64,000 nt of DNA from Chrysopilus asiliformis (taxonomy: Eukaryota; Arthropoda; Insecta; Diptera; Rhagionidae). A program made the translations under genes and the position numbers. The notes beneath the pieces were generated by a model. The model made no database searches, was not told where the DNA came from, and saw nothing but the letters and a program-made list of their open reading frames with translations. Below are positions 44,617 to 55,794 of this stretch, piece by piece; position 1 is the first letter of the stretch, and each line of letters begins with the position of its first letter. Location: NCBI GenBank assembly GCA_964034945.1, contig OZ035962.1:83721942-83785941 (forward strand), given 5' to 3'.

Positions 44617-45089
44617 CCACTTTTTAGCATATTTTCTCACAGTGTATAAGAGTAGAGAACCAACTCTAATATCCTTACCCACCATAAAAGTTATTGCTAT
44701 TTTTTTTTATGTTTTTGTACTCATTTTTTTAAATGATAAGTTTTTTCAGTAACCGTCCTGAATACGGAATCACAAAAATTTCATCGTTAAATGTTATTTC
44801 AAGGGCAAGCAAACAAGGAAAAAACGCGGTGAACTTTCGGTTATTTCGATATGAGGATATAAATGCCTGTATTATATAACACTTTCATAGAGTTGTTAAG
44901 GGAGACCCCTATAATTTCTTTTGCCATCAGACAAGTGGTGGTAAATCTGCAAGGGACCCTGTTTTATTTTCGCCAGTGAGTCAAAAGTTTTGTCGTATAT
45001 CAAAAACAAAAAAAGAAACCAAAGACGTTGTGCTTATGTTAAGTGGAATTTAATGTTTGAAAACGAGCCACGATATCGCAAAAGCACAC

Positions 45090-45132
45090 CCACAGTCAGT
45101 ACACCCACAGTCAGTACACCCACAATTACTCC
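45090..45132 (+). repeat. 14-bp tandem repeat, three units
   Basis: CACCCACAGTCAGTA twice and a third diverged unit. It lies in a 75-codon opening (44990-45217) that gives a Pro-Thr-Val-Ser-Thr repeat; nothing else supports that frame as a gene. Confidence 0.75.
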
Positions 45133-45217
45133 CCAAGTCTATACCCAAAATGAGGATCCTCCTATCGAAATTTCACACAACGTAAACTTAAAGAGCCTGC
45201 ACAGTGCCCCAATATAG

Positions 45218-46189
45218 GCCCCATTGTGTTGTACTCTTGCTGCCATTTTTGGTGGGTTCAGCACAGAGTTAAATAGTCATACCCAATCGCTTCCAGGTGA
45301 ATAGCGATATAAAAAAGGGGAATTCGGGTATTCTGCGGCTTGTCGTTTTTATGACGTTTTTCCTCTATTTCGCAAAATTCGCTCGCAAATAAATGCATGA
45401 AAATGAAAATCAAAATCTATCCATGCGAAATTTTTTTTATTATTTATAAATTTATATATACTGTGAAATGGCTGGGAATCCATCAGCGTATGATTGTTCT
45501 GGACATAAAACTGAATGTTACAGAAAATTGCTTTTCCCAACCAAATGTCTTTCATCCTGTATGTATGCCTTGTTTTTGAGGGGATAAGTAATAAAACTTT
45601 TGTTTATCATATGAGTAGTATAATGTCTAATTCCACTTATTTTCAGATACTTCGACTTTGACTACGATTTTCCTACGCCATGATGCGCAGTTACTACACA
45701 ATTTTCATGTATAACATCTACATTTTTATTATCTCCTGCAAGCCATGTGATCATGTAGTCCATTACAGCTTCTTTTATAGTCAAACGTTGATAAATTTCT
45801 GGTAGACAGGATGTATCTATCAAATAATGCAAAGAATTCCTATTCATAAAAATGGAAATAATACACATGTGCCAATAATAGTGAAATTCGCAAAGCAAAT
45901 AAATACGAGTCTATAAAATGCTTTTGTCTGATTTTGATGGACAACAGCAACACATTTTCTGTATCTATCTAGAAACATAATGTTGTAATTTCCATTATTC
46001 AGGGTAGGTTGATTTTGATTTGTATGCATATTTCGAAAGGTTCGTAATTATGCGAAATGTTTTTCATAATGTAAACGTTTGGTTAAATAACAAAATTTAT
46101 TCGAATTATATATTCAAAAAAAATTCAAATAAAAAAAAAAGCTTGAAAACGTCTTTAACAGGAAAAATCTACCCGTAGAGCGTCTTTGA
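45218..46189. other. Unassigned stretch
   Basis: No gene, repeat or RNA that I can support. Confidence 0.4.
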
Positions 46190-46520
46190 AACATTGAAAA
46201 AAAAATCGTGTAAATGGGAGAGAAGGGAAGTATTGGTCCGATTGAATTTTGATGTATGGAATGGTTATGTAAAATCACATTTCGTCTTCACAAATTTTTC
46301 GATGCTATGCACCATTTTCGAGAAAACAGAAAAAAAGAATTAAATTTGTATGGGGGAGGAGGAAAGGAGAGATTCGATCGGATTTTGATCTGTAGATAAA
46401 CTATGTAAAATTATATTCTAAACACAATTTTCCTTTAAAATTTTGTAATATGAATCACCGTTTTCAAGAAAATTGCAAAAAACTGTTTCGTTTGTACAGG
46501 GGAGGAAGAAAGAGCAAATC
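46190..46520 (-). repeat. Repeat units with GAGAAAAC...TTTTGATGTATGG words
   Basis: Two or more diverged units with (A/G)GTCCGATTGAATTTTGATG, ATGTAAAATCA(C/T)AT, ATGCACCATTTTCGAGAAAA-type words. They match, in reverse orientation, the units at 9660-10450 and those in the body of the tetranucleotide-bearing family at 62750-62850. Confidence 0.55.
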
Positions 46521-46556
46521 CTAGATTCAAAGTAGCCAAAAGATAAAAATGATTAA

Positions 46557-46800
46557 CACTCTAACTGCCACGACAGTTTTAAGTCTTTTTCGAATATTTA
46601 GTATGGTCAGTCAAAAAGGATGCACTAAGAGAAAAAAAAATTTGAACAAAATTATACCTAAATGTTATTTTATTACCATAAAATGTGTGCAACTACAAAA
46701 AATCGTTGCGGTTGCAGTGAACACTTTAATAATTTTCATTGTTTCACTGTTCACAACAGTTAGGTGTCAGGTCTTTTTGACTGACGTGGCAGTTAGAGTG
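46557..46800. mobile_element. TTAA-flanked piggyBac-type MITE
   Basis: Ends CACTCTAACTGCCACG and CGTGGCAGTTAGAGTG are perfect 16-bp inverted repeats, with TTAA immediately outside both (46553-46556 and 46801-46804). The element is 244 bp and non-coding; a 147-codon opening (46549-46992) runs across it and its neighbour and is not a gene. Confidence 0.85.
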
Positions 46801-46839
46801 TTAAAGTCAGCCACCATACCTACCACGACATCGCTAAAA

Positions 46840-47053
46840 GCCATGGCCGAATTATACAAGGTCTGCTTGACAGCTCAGTCTCTCTTGGCTCTGACGTCAT
46901 CGGCAAGAAATTCTTATAAGACTCAATGGGAATTTTCCCTAATTCTCAAATCTAGCGCACAATCAACATTACAAAGAATTTCTTGCCGATGACGTAGCAA
47001 AATGGTGGCTGTTAAAAAAATAACCAGCAGACCTTGTATAATTCGGCCATGGC
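46840..47053. mobile_element. 214-bp foldback MITE flanked by TAAAA
   Basis: Left arm GCCATGGCCGAATTATACAA then GGTCTGCT; the right arm is its exact reverse complement. A second inverted pair inside (GACGTCATCGGCAAGAAATT and complement at about 46971-46993) lengthens the fold. TAAAA is present on both sides (46835-46839 and 47054-47058); the true duplication may be the 3-bp TAA of Harbinger-type elements. Confidence 0.85.
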
Positions 47054-47058
47054 TAAAA

Positions 47059-49584
47059 GCTCTAAGTATCAAGATCAAGAATTTTAAAAGCCAGGCCTAA
47101 AAACAACACAAGAGGACAGAAAGTGGGTGCCGCGACCACACGATCAAGAAATTCGTGCAAATTTAAGTCGTGACGCACAGTTTACTATTATTCGGGTTAA
47201 AAAATTGTCAATTACCGAAATCGTTTTTTTATCAGAAATTTTTTCATGAAATTTAAAATTAAATCTGAACAATAACTGGTTTTAAACCCAAATAATTATC
47301 AACAATCCATTTTCTAAAAAAAAAAAATCACGAATTCGACACTTTGCTCCAGTACAAACGTTCTGCAAAAGGAAGCAAATGTTTTCTAAAAAGCAGGAAA
47401 AAATTCTTTGTCATTGTAAAATGTCCTCTGTAAAACCCATATCAAAACTAAAACAATAAACCCAGATGAATTTAACAAATACTCATACAAATCTCTTTTA
47501 CATGACCAAACTTTTTCCTCATACGAAATAGTAAACGAAGAAAAACTCATCCTGCAAACTTAGTTTCGGTGTTGGAATTCCCAACAGAATCCTTTGATAC
47601 CGAAAGCAAAGCGATTCTATCACAAAATGGAATTCTATTTCATACACAAAACATTGAAGTTTCAGAGACATTTTGGGGAATTGAAATACCTGAAATTCTT
47701 TATTTAATCCTTTGAGACAGAGACACGGTAATGTAAGTCTTCTTTCTCCGTGTGACTTTCTTCAACAAACTTTAATTGTCGTTTCAGTATTAAATCAAAT
47801 CGCATTTTAGTTTCCATATATATGTATAATGGGGAAGTACAAATAAAAAGGGCATGAACCAATTTAAAACAAACTTGAGACAAAACATTTTTACACTTGT
47901 CACTCATTCAAAGGGCTTAAGTAGACAAAAACGGGCAAGTTGTAAGGGAAATGGCATAAAGCTCCCTGTAATCCCCATTTAACAACGGTACTCATTCCTA
48001 CAATGAATGTTCCATAAGAAAAACATTTCACATTTATCTCATACTGGATCAATATTATCAGTTTTCGCAGCACACAATGGGTTGATGTCGGAATCGACAA
48101 AAGGGTTGCAAATAAGTGGAAATTATAGATGCAGAAAACTGGAACAAGGAACATTTCCTTTAATTAACATTCTCGCGTCTGCTTTAACACGTATCCGGTC
48201 TAGGCTAATACGGGGAAATTCCGCGTAAAACTGAATTTCTTGGCACCACCCTTTTGGGTCAAAAAGCTGTGTAAAACATCTGCGGTAGGGTTGAAATTAG
48301 CGAGACGAATAAATGAAATTTAGGTTAAAGTAAAGCTATCTGATTAGCAATTGTAATCAGGGGCCGCAATCTTCAAAAGCAACGAAATTTACGAGCAGGA
48401 CCCGAATCAGTTTCAACGAGCCTAAACACCACATATACTACACCTAAAGTCCCTATAATATAACGTGAAGGAATTCAGTTGTAATATAACTCTCCCTCAT
48501 CAATCCCATAACATGATAGTCATTATCTTCATCGCTCATGACACATGACTAACTAACCCAGAAATTTCACGGCGGACGACGACGCTGAAACAAATCCCGA
48601 CTAATGAATATCGTGTACCATAACACATGGGTCCCATGTGAGCGAATAAATCTTTAATTTACCACACACTCCTGCGAAAATCAACATACTCGGGGCGATT
48701 CCTTTCACGACGTCCCACCTCATCTCGCTGATATGTAGGAAATTAGGGAAAGCTCAACAATCATAAATGAAATTTCCTTCACTCGGACTACATACCGTTT
48801 CCTCAGTGGTACGTTTAGTAAGCCAACTATGTATACCAACGACCCACTTAATCTCAAGTAGGTTGATTAGGGGATTTCGAAGGCAGCGGTAGGCGTTGGG
48901 AAATACTTAGGATGAATATCGGGCGAAATTTTCATATACAAGGACAAAAACTGCATGGAAGTTTGGTAGTAGCAAAAGCGAGAGATGAATAAATTGAAAA
49001 ACTTTAAAATTTATGTACTCTATAAAGTTTTTATGAAATTCATATAATTAGGGACATTGCACTAATAGCTGGCCTTTTTAGTGAATTCTAAAAAACAATT
49101 ATTTACTTGTAAATGGACGAACACCTCTACAAAACTATGAGCAAGAATTCAAAATGGGAAAGATTAATATCAGAAAATTTCTCTGCGCTAAAATTTTTCT
49201 TGAGCGACGCATTTTCCAAAAATGAAAAGAAAGGTATTTCGAGCCTGTAATATGATGTAGGAGAGAGTAGGGTAAACCAGATTTCTAACAAAATACACTT
49301 ACTAAATCCAAACGCCAAATAAAATAAATACATTTTCGATCCTTAAAATTAAATAAACTCTGTTTCATTATAGTGCATTCAGCATAACCATCGACTTTTG
49401 ATAGATGCATAAGTTCCACTTTTTGTTGTTGTTTCCTTAAGAAATTGTCGTTGCCATTTTAAACATTCTAATTAAAAATCCTGATGTCGAAAAATAAAAT
49501 AATTTAAATTTAACTGCATTCAAAATACTAATTTTGGTATGTGACATAAAGAGCCATACTAGTTCAACATTTGAATCCACATCT
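47059..49584. other. 2.5-kb unassigned stretch, low in repeats
   Basis: Somewhat less AT-rich and without inverted repeats or dispersed-family words. No opening longer than about 85 codons and none with a known motif. It could hold non-coding exons or control DNA of a neighbouring gene; the sequence does not show it. Confidence 0.4.
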
Positions 49585-49592
49585 CCAAGTAC

Positions 49593-49971
49593 CAGAGCTG
49601 GGCGTACAAAAAGTACTGGTACTGGTTTTTTACAATATTTGTATTTTTGTACTGGTTTTGTGCAATACCAGTACTTTTTGTACTGGTTTTGGTTTTTGCA
49701 GTACCAGTACTTTTTGTACTGCAAAAGTACTGGAATTTTTCAAGTACTTTTGCAAAAGTACTGGAATTTTTTCCAGTATTTTTCGCGAAAGTACTGATAT
49801 TTTTCATGTTGGTTTTTTTGTACTGCACAGTCAGAGCAATACCAGTACAAAATTTACTGGTACTGAAATCTCAGTACCAGTACTTTTTGTACTGATACTG
49901 GAATGCGGTTAAAAGTATCATTACCATATACTGGTACTGATACTTGAGTATTTGAGTTTTGCCCAGCTCTG
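49593..49971. mobile_element. 379-bp hAT-type MITE packed with GTACTG repeats
   Basis: Ends CAGAGCTGGGC and GCCCAGCTCTG are perfect 11-bp inverted repeats, flanked by the identical 8-bp duplication CCAAGTAC (49585-49592 and 49972-49979), diagnostic of hAT insertion. The interior has about twelve GTACTG and six CAGTAC words, mostly as AGTACTGG or the joined GGTACTGG. All open frames over it are by-products of this repeat. It has no coding capacity and must have been moved by a transposase made elsewhere. Confidence 0.95.
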
Positions 49972-49979
49972 CCAAGTAC

Positions 49980-52296
49980 TTCAAACTCACCTATTTATTA
50001 TTTGTTATTTATTTTTTGCTTTTTCCATTTATTTTTTCTTATTAATTAATTATTATCAATATGTTTTTTAGTTGTTATGTTTTTTTTTGTTTAATTTGTG
50101 TTGCTGGTTTTGTTACACCAATTTTTTAAATAAATATTTTCTTGAAGTATGATAAATATTAATTTTAATCTACATCTGACAATGTTATTGGATATCCAAT
50201 GCCTGAAGTTTACATAAATACCCGGTTTTTCCCACCTATCCGGTTTTGTACAACTTTCCCCTAATTTATCCATCTGCCTGCCACAGGCTAAAGTTTTCCT
50301 GCCACAGGCTAAAGTTTACTTGTAAAAAAGTTGGCACTGTTCTCAAAAACCACTGAACCAATTTTGATGAAATTTTACTACAAGCTTTTCAGTAACAGGA
50401 GAAACATCAATTCTTCACTATAAGTTTTTTTAACTTTTCACCCTACATCTTCCAGTGCTACGGAAATAGTGGCGGAATAAATTTTAAAGAAAAAAAAACA
50501 ATTCCTGCAAGAAATGCTCGATCCTCTTGGGCACCGTTTACATTTACGATTTGTGCTGCAATTTTTTTCTTAAGAACTCAATCGCAGCACTTATTAATCT
50601 GTTGCAAAATAAGTGCACTTAGCAGAAGTTTTCATAATTCGAATTTATTTGCTACGATTTTGTATGCCAAAATTCCAGTTCCTTTCAGAACCGATATCTG
50701 GAATTTTTCATCGTAAATTTTGTGGCACCGAGCAAAGTTTGCCGAATAAAGTATCAGATGTGATCGACCCCTTACTGGTTCAAAATATTCCCTGCTATGG
50801 AAATTTTGAGCCCATGTAAAATCCATGAAACCTCACTTGCTACTCAAAACGCCATGGTAAAATTCCATCTCAATCGGTTTAGTATGTATTTGAGAATAAG
50901 GCATGCATTGTTATTGAATATACCAAAGCCTTTATTCAAAGTTTTCAAAAATATTTAGTTCAAAAATGTTAAAACTCAATGGCCAACTACTGGTGCGCGT
51001 TGCTACTTTTCTCCTAAAAAATAAAAGTTGGTTCATTGAAAAAAATTTCCTAGTAAAATAAAAATTATTCTCTCCGGAACAAAAATTAAAAAAAAAATCT
51101 TTTAATGTTATATCGTGCAATTTGTAAGCTTTTGCTTTTTCATGATTATGGAATTTTTGCATAATTTCCATTTACTTTGTCCGCTTTTGTTTTAAAGGCA
51201 ACGGAAAATATAAAGAATGTCACAGTGACGACAGGTCAATTTATGCAGAATTTAGATAGACCTAAGTAAAAACTTCCCTAAAGACTTTAAACGCCGTCCT
51301 GTTGACTTTGAAACAAACTTTGTTCTTCTTCTACTTTTCTACTGTGCGTTTCTATTTCTCACTCTTTCTATTCTTTAAGTAATCCGCTTACTGAAGTTTG
51401 GCCGAAAACATTTCGAACTTTATCCCTTATCTCGGGACAAATTGTAGCACGTTTAACCCATCGCCCAGTTTGCCAATTTACTCGTGATATCGGCACACAT
51501 TAGCTTTACATTTACTGTTACTAAGGGATTTTTGGCAAAAACGGTTATTGCCAGAAAAGCTCAAGTATGTCTCTCAATAATAAAGATTAAACTGGATAAA
51601 GCAACAATTGTTCTACCAGTTTTCTTAGAATTATTTCATAACTTGAAAATTTAATCGATTTTCCCATTGAAAAATCCTTTTTCCTTTAAATTTTTATCTG
51701 AAAAAAAGTATTTTCCGGTAAATTTAAAATCGAACAATTCGGCGACCCTATCGCCGAATACTATACGAATTGTTTAAATCGTAAATTGAATGTTGTTGCT
51801 ATAATGTTGATTCGAACCCCTAGTATCGTATTCGGCGATAGGGCCCAGTATTTTTTCTCGAAGATCAATCATTTTTTAGATATTTCCACGTTGAGTTTTT
51901 TTAAATTAAATATAAAAAATCGCTGGTCAAAAATACTTTCATCAGAAATAATTAAAAATAAATCGGATATTGGTCTTACAGATTACATGGGTTTGAATTT
52001 CATGATACTAATATCACAGTAAATTAGTATGGAAACTTAGAACAAGCATGAGAAAAAATCTCAAAGTACGACAAAATCACTTATTTCGAGTTTATAGTAT
52101 TGCCAGATAGAACCCAATTACCAGAATTGAAGTATTTTTGATTTCGAGTGTGTTCTTGTACCAAAAAGTTTGTGCTTACCGCGATTAATCGAGTGAAAAT
52201 CTGAAAAACTTCGTTTTCCTGTCAATATTTGTTGAACTACAGTCGGCTCAACACATGAAATTCTTTTTCGCCGTATATTTTCCTACACGACATATA
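49980..52296. other. Unassigned stretch with two small repeats
   Basis: CCTGCCACAGGCTAAAGTTT is duplicated in tandem at about 50277-50320. At 51740-51845 CCCTATCGCCGAATACTA and TATCGTATTCGGCGATAGGG form an inverted pair. The part at 50530-50760 has TTTACATTTACGATTTG and GCTACGATTTTGTATG words resembling the family at 40866-41140. No gene. Confidence 0.45.
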
Positions 52297-53197
52297 CCAG
52301 GGGTGTTAGTTGAAATTTGCCGGTTTTACTAATAGCTGTCGCTAGAGATATGTATACATTTCTACGATTTGGCATCTATGTCATATTTTTCTATTGACAT
52401 TAATCTTCAAAACTACACTAGTTACGTTCCGTCAAAATAACAACGTCATAGCGTTAAAGCTGTTTGAACATGTCAAGTTTTGTGCCTGAAAACGTGCATT
52501 CGCGGCACGCATTACCTTTTCTCTTTAATCAAAAGAAAAAGGCCGCTGAAAGCCATCGTTTGCTGGTAGAAACTTACGGTGATCATTCCCCAACCATAAG
52601 AACATATGAGACGTGGTTTCGACAATCCAAAAGTGGTGATTTCAACATCCAGGACAAAAAACGTGTCTGGTGGGACCAGATTGGTGTCGTATATTATGAA
52701 CTGTTGAAACCTGGAGAAACAGTTGATATTGATCGTTTCCGACAACAAATGATCAATTTGAACCATGAATTGATCAAAAAACGTCCGCAATACGCTGAAA
52801 GACATGGTAAGGTGATTTTGCAGCATGACAACGCGCCGTCTCACACAGCAAAATCAGTCAAAAAAGTGTTCAAATCACTTGGATGCGAAGTATTACCGCA
52901 CCCGCCGGACTATCCAGACCTCGCCCCGTCCGACTATCACCTTTTCGCATCGATGGGACACTCACTCGCAGACCAACGCTTCGCCAATTTTGAAGAAGTC
53001 GAATAATGGCTCGTCGAATGGTTTTCCTCGAAAAAGAAAAAGTTTTTTTGGAATGGTATCCATGATTTGCCTGAAAGATGGGCAAAATGTGTAAAATCCA
53101 ATGGTCAATACTTTGAATAAAAATTTTTTGAGATTCCCTTGAGAATTAAGTGTTTTCTGTATCGAAAAAACCGGCAAATTTCAACTAACACTCCTGG
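52297..53197 (+). mobile_element. Internally deleted Mos1-like mariner element
   Basis: Ends CCAGGGGTGTTAGTTGAAAT then TTGCCGGTTTT and the reverse complement with one difference, flanked by TA (52295-52296 and 53198-53199). The total length of 901 bp is some 390 bp short of Mos1 as I remember it (about 1.29 kb). It carries the transposase remnant at 52470-53120. Ends intact on both sides mean it could still be moved by a related transposase. Confidence 0.92.
52470..53120 (+). pseudogene. Mariner transposase remnant (mauritiana-like), middle deleted
   Basis: Starts MSSFVPENVHSRHALPFLFN, with KKKAAESHRLLVETYGD, PTIRTYETWF and SGDFNIQDKKR, the N-terminal DNA-binding part. It then jumps directly to WWDQIGVVYYELLKPGETV, so the block with the first catalytic Asp is gone. 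The second Asp (LQHDNAPSH) and third Asp (DLAPSDYHLF) remain with exactly 34 residues between them, the mariner D34D spacing. A TAA stop interrupts at 53004-53006, after which WLVEWFSSKK ... ERWAKCVKSNGQYFE completes the family C-terminus to a stop at 53118-53120. It cannot encode an active enzyme. Confidence 0.92.
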
Positions 53198-53199
53198 TA

Positions 53200-54094
53200 T
53201 TTATATTTATGATAAATCTTGCTAGGAGTGCGAAATTGATACTTACCATATTTTTAGTAAAAATTCTCAACATTTATTTACTTAAAACAATTCAAATTCA
53301 AACCAGTAAATTGAACAAGTGCCAAACAACTTTAGAGAAGAAGAATCAACTGATTTTCGGTTACCTTTGGGTTACCTCAGATTTAAAAAGAGTCTTGGGA
53401 GTTTACATACTGTATATACCGAAGAAATGGTCTTATTAATTTTATTTCAGCTAGTTTTCGTAGTCCAAAAACTTTAAAATGTATCATTTGTGGGAAAGTC
53501 TCAAAATATAATGCAAATCCCCCCTCTGCTGTCCCCTTAACAAACAAACAAAAATTGGGATGTTGATGTGAGTAGTTTTAGGACGACTTAAAAGTTGAAA
53601 AAAATCATAACTAATTCTTTTAAACACTGAAGGACAGCGGCACGCAACCGGGACGTTTGATGAGAAATTTTGCGGCAGGCCGAAACCGAAAACTGATTTG
53701 TTGTCAGAAGAAGAAGAAAACGAACCATTTTAGAGAGATACATAAAGAGATATCGCTTACATAGTAAGTCCGGCGTCCAATATCCAAAAGCGTCCAAAAA
53801 GTATTTCTCCGTGTGCGTGATGTGAAAAGATGGAGACGTTTTTCCTACCACTCCGAATTTGACTATAATACTACCAGGCAGAATTTTTTGCCGACACAAT
53901 GCGTAATCCAATCATTAATGGCATTAAAACTTTTAAAAACTTTTATTGGCAAAAAATAGAAGTGTCATCTCCAATTTTTAAAACCCCTATTTAATCTTCC
54001 AAACGCACAACCTCATTGTGTTAGTGCAGTAAGCAATTTTCACACGAAAGTTGGCAAAGCAAATTTATGTGAAAAGTTTTTTTTTTAAGTTACA
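53200..54094. other. Unassigned stretch
   Basis: No gene or repeat that I can support. A minus-strand 107-codon opening at 53588-53911 has no known motif. Confidence 0.4.
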
Positions 54095-54442
54095 ATTGCC
54101 AATTTGGCAATCGATGCATACCCTACATGGTAATATATAAAAAAAAATACATGATAAATAACGAATTGAGATTGTTCGGCACTACGGACCTACCGTTTTC
54201 GAGAAAATCGCTAAAAACCGTTCCGTTTGGGCGGGGAATCCGATTGTATCCATCAACAAACTCGGCCTATTATTTTACGAAAGAAAAAACGCCTGTGCCA
54301 AATTCCAAGCTTAATTTGTTCTCCAGTAATCGTATTCACGAACATACAGACAGACAAACGGACAGACACACGGGGAGACAAACGGACAGGCAGACGAACG
54401 GCAGACAGACACACGGAGAGACAAACGGACAGACAGACAGAC

Positions 54443-54498
<56 letters not shown>

Positions 54499-54625
54499 GA
54501 ACGGCAGGCAGACAAACGACACACAGACGGACAGAGAGACATATAGACGGACAGGCAGACTGACAGACAGGTGGACATGCAAAAATGAAATCTATTTATC
54601 ATTCTAAACACACTGCTGTAATTAA
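54095..54625 (-). repeat. Tetranucleotide-bearing repeat family, copy C (expanded tract)
   Basis: Same order as 62617-63187: AATTGCCAATTTGGCAAT, TTTTCGAGAAAATCGCTAAA, TTTTACGAAAGAAAAAACG, CTTGCAAG-equivalent words, then the tract, then GACATGCAAAAAT, TATTTATCATTCTAAACACA and CTG(C)TGTAATTA. The tract (54343-54580) is expanded to about 240 bp of ACAG/ACGG/GACA units, including a pure (GACA)n run of about 70 bp at 54429-54500. Three reading frames stay open here (to Asp/Arg/Gln/Thr repeats) only because of this. Confidence 0.75.
54343..54580. repeat. Microsatellite (ACAG/ACGG)n
   Basis: Tetranucleotide tract within copy C of the repeat family; longest of the tracts in the window and least regular at its edges, uniform (CAGA)n in the middle. 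Confidence 0.9.
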
Positions 54626-54642
54626 TTTTTGGCGAAATTTTA

Positions 54643-55246
54643 CTTTAGGGGCGCGGTTGACTAGGATCTTCATATTTTTTTCCTAGTTTTATAGGGTCAA
54701 ATGGATTTAAAAAATAAAAAAAAATTTAGTCGCTCGGCCATAGGGGGGAGCCGGAAGCCCCCCAAAGTTTGTTCGCAAAAACTACAAACGGCTATGATTT
54801 GTTTGTTTTTTGACCGATTTTAAAACTGTAAACGCCAAAAGGTGTCTCTCAAAGAGTTCTTTCCAAAAAATTTTTGTTTGCCCCCACCCAATACAAAATA
54901 CGCCTACGGCACTGAAAACAAAAAAATTCTCTAAAATGTATTTTTTTGGACTCCGGAGCTCTCAAAATGCATTTTGAGCCACTTTTTGTATTTTTGGGGT
55001 CAGTAACCCCCCAAACCACCACCCACTGAAATGCGTTAATTTGACATTCAGAAGTCATACAAAGTATTTCTTTGGATTTAGGAACTCATAAAAAGCCGTG
55101 TTCGATTATTTATATATAATGTAGGTCCCGGTGCTCCGACTACCACCCCCAAGGGCGGCTTCGCTACCGGCCCCTCCCCCCCCCCCCCTGCCGCCTATAA
55201 AACTAGGAAAAAAATATGAAGATCCTAGTCAACCGCGCCCCTAAAG
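54643..55246. mobile_element. TA-flanked MITE with perfect inverted repeats over 50 bp
   Basis: The sequence CTTTAGGGGCGCGGTTGACT onward to ATAGG (54640-54695) is repeated exactly in reverse complement at 55195-55250. TA lies at both borders (54641-54642 and 55247-55248). The interior is non-coding and has a run of about 13 C at 55177-55189. Perfect arms suggest recent insertion or gene conversion. It sits directly beside copy C of the tetranucleotide family. Confidence 0.9.
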
Positions 55247-55794
55247 TAAACTTTAGCCTAATTTTTTTGTCCGACGATTAGTTCTATGCATTACAAATGA
55301 TTGGGGCAAACCTTTTATACCCTGTTTAAGGTTCTACCATATAGGGTATAAACAAGTTGCATTAAAAGCGAAGTTTACAATGTAATTTAATAATTCAAAC
55401 AGAAAACCGAATTCCTATAGCTAAATCCTTGGGTGAGAGCACACAAAAGTTGTAAATCAAATTTTATTTCACATTTGGCCGATATTCTATGTCGATGTCG
55501 TCCACCTAAACGTTAGCACCTGTTCAGCACCTGTGGGATGCTAAAACTGTAGTTACTTTGTAGAACAGAACAAATAAACTAATACTGCGGAATATTTTAT
55601 TACCTCGTAATTCAAATATAGTAATTCTTTTCAACCGGCTTTCATTCACAGTCAATAATTCACAATTCGACTTGAAATTCCACCAACGTTACTCATCTTG
55701 GCGAAAATTTCCCACCCTCTCACCTTTTTTCTTCATATTAAACAGTTTTTGTGCAGAAGGGCGGAATTTAAATATAAAAAAATACTGGTTGTAG

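Noticed and set aside
46549..46992. 147-codon plus-strand opening
   Set aside because: It crosses two well-defined MITEs and the gap between them, so it cannot be one gene.
51740..51845. TTCGAACCC-like words considered as a tRNA T-arm
   Set aside because: No acceptor stem, D-arm or anticodon arm around it; the words belong to a small inverted repeat.
54127..54611. Several overlapping open frames of 90-139 codons on both strands, rich in Asp-Arg-Gln-Thr or Cys-Leu-Ser-Val
   Set aside because: They read the (ACAG/ACGG)n tract, which stays open in every frame when the unit lacks stops; the same happens at 62823-63197.
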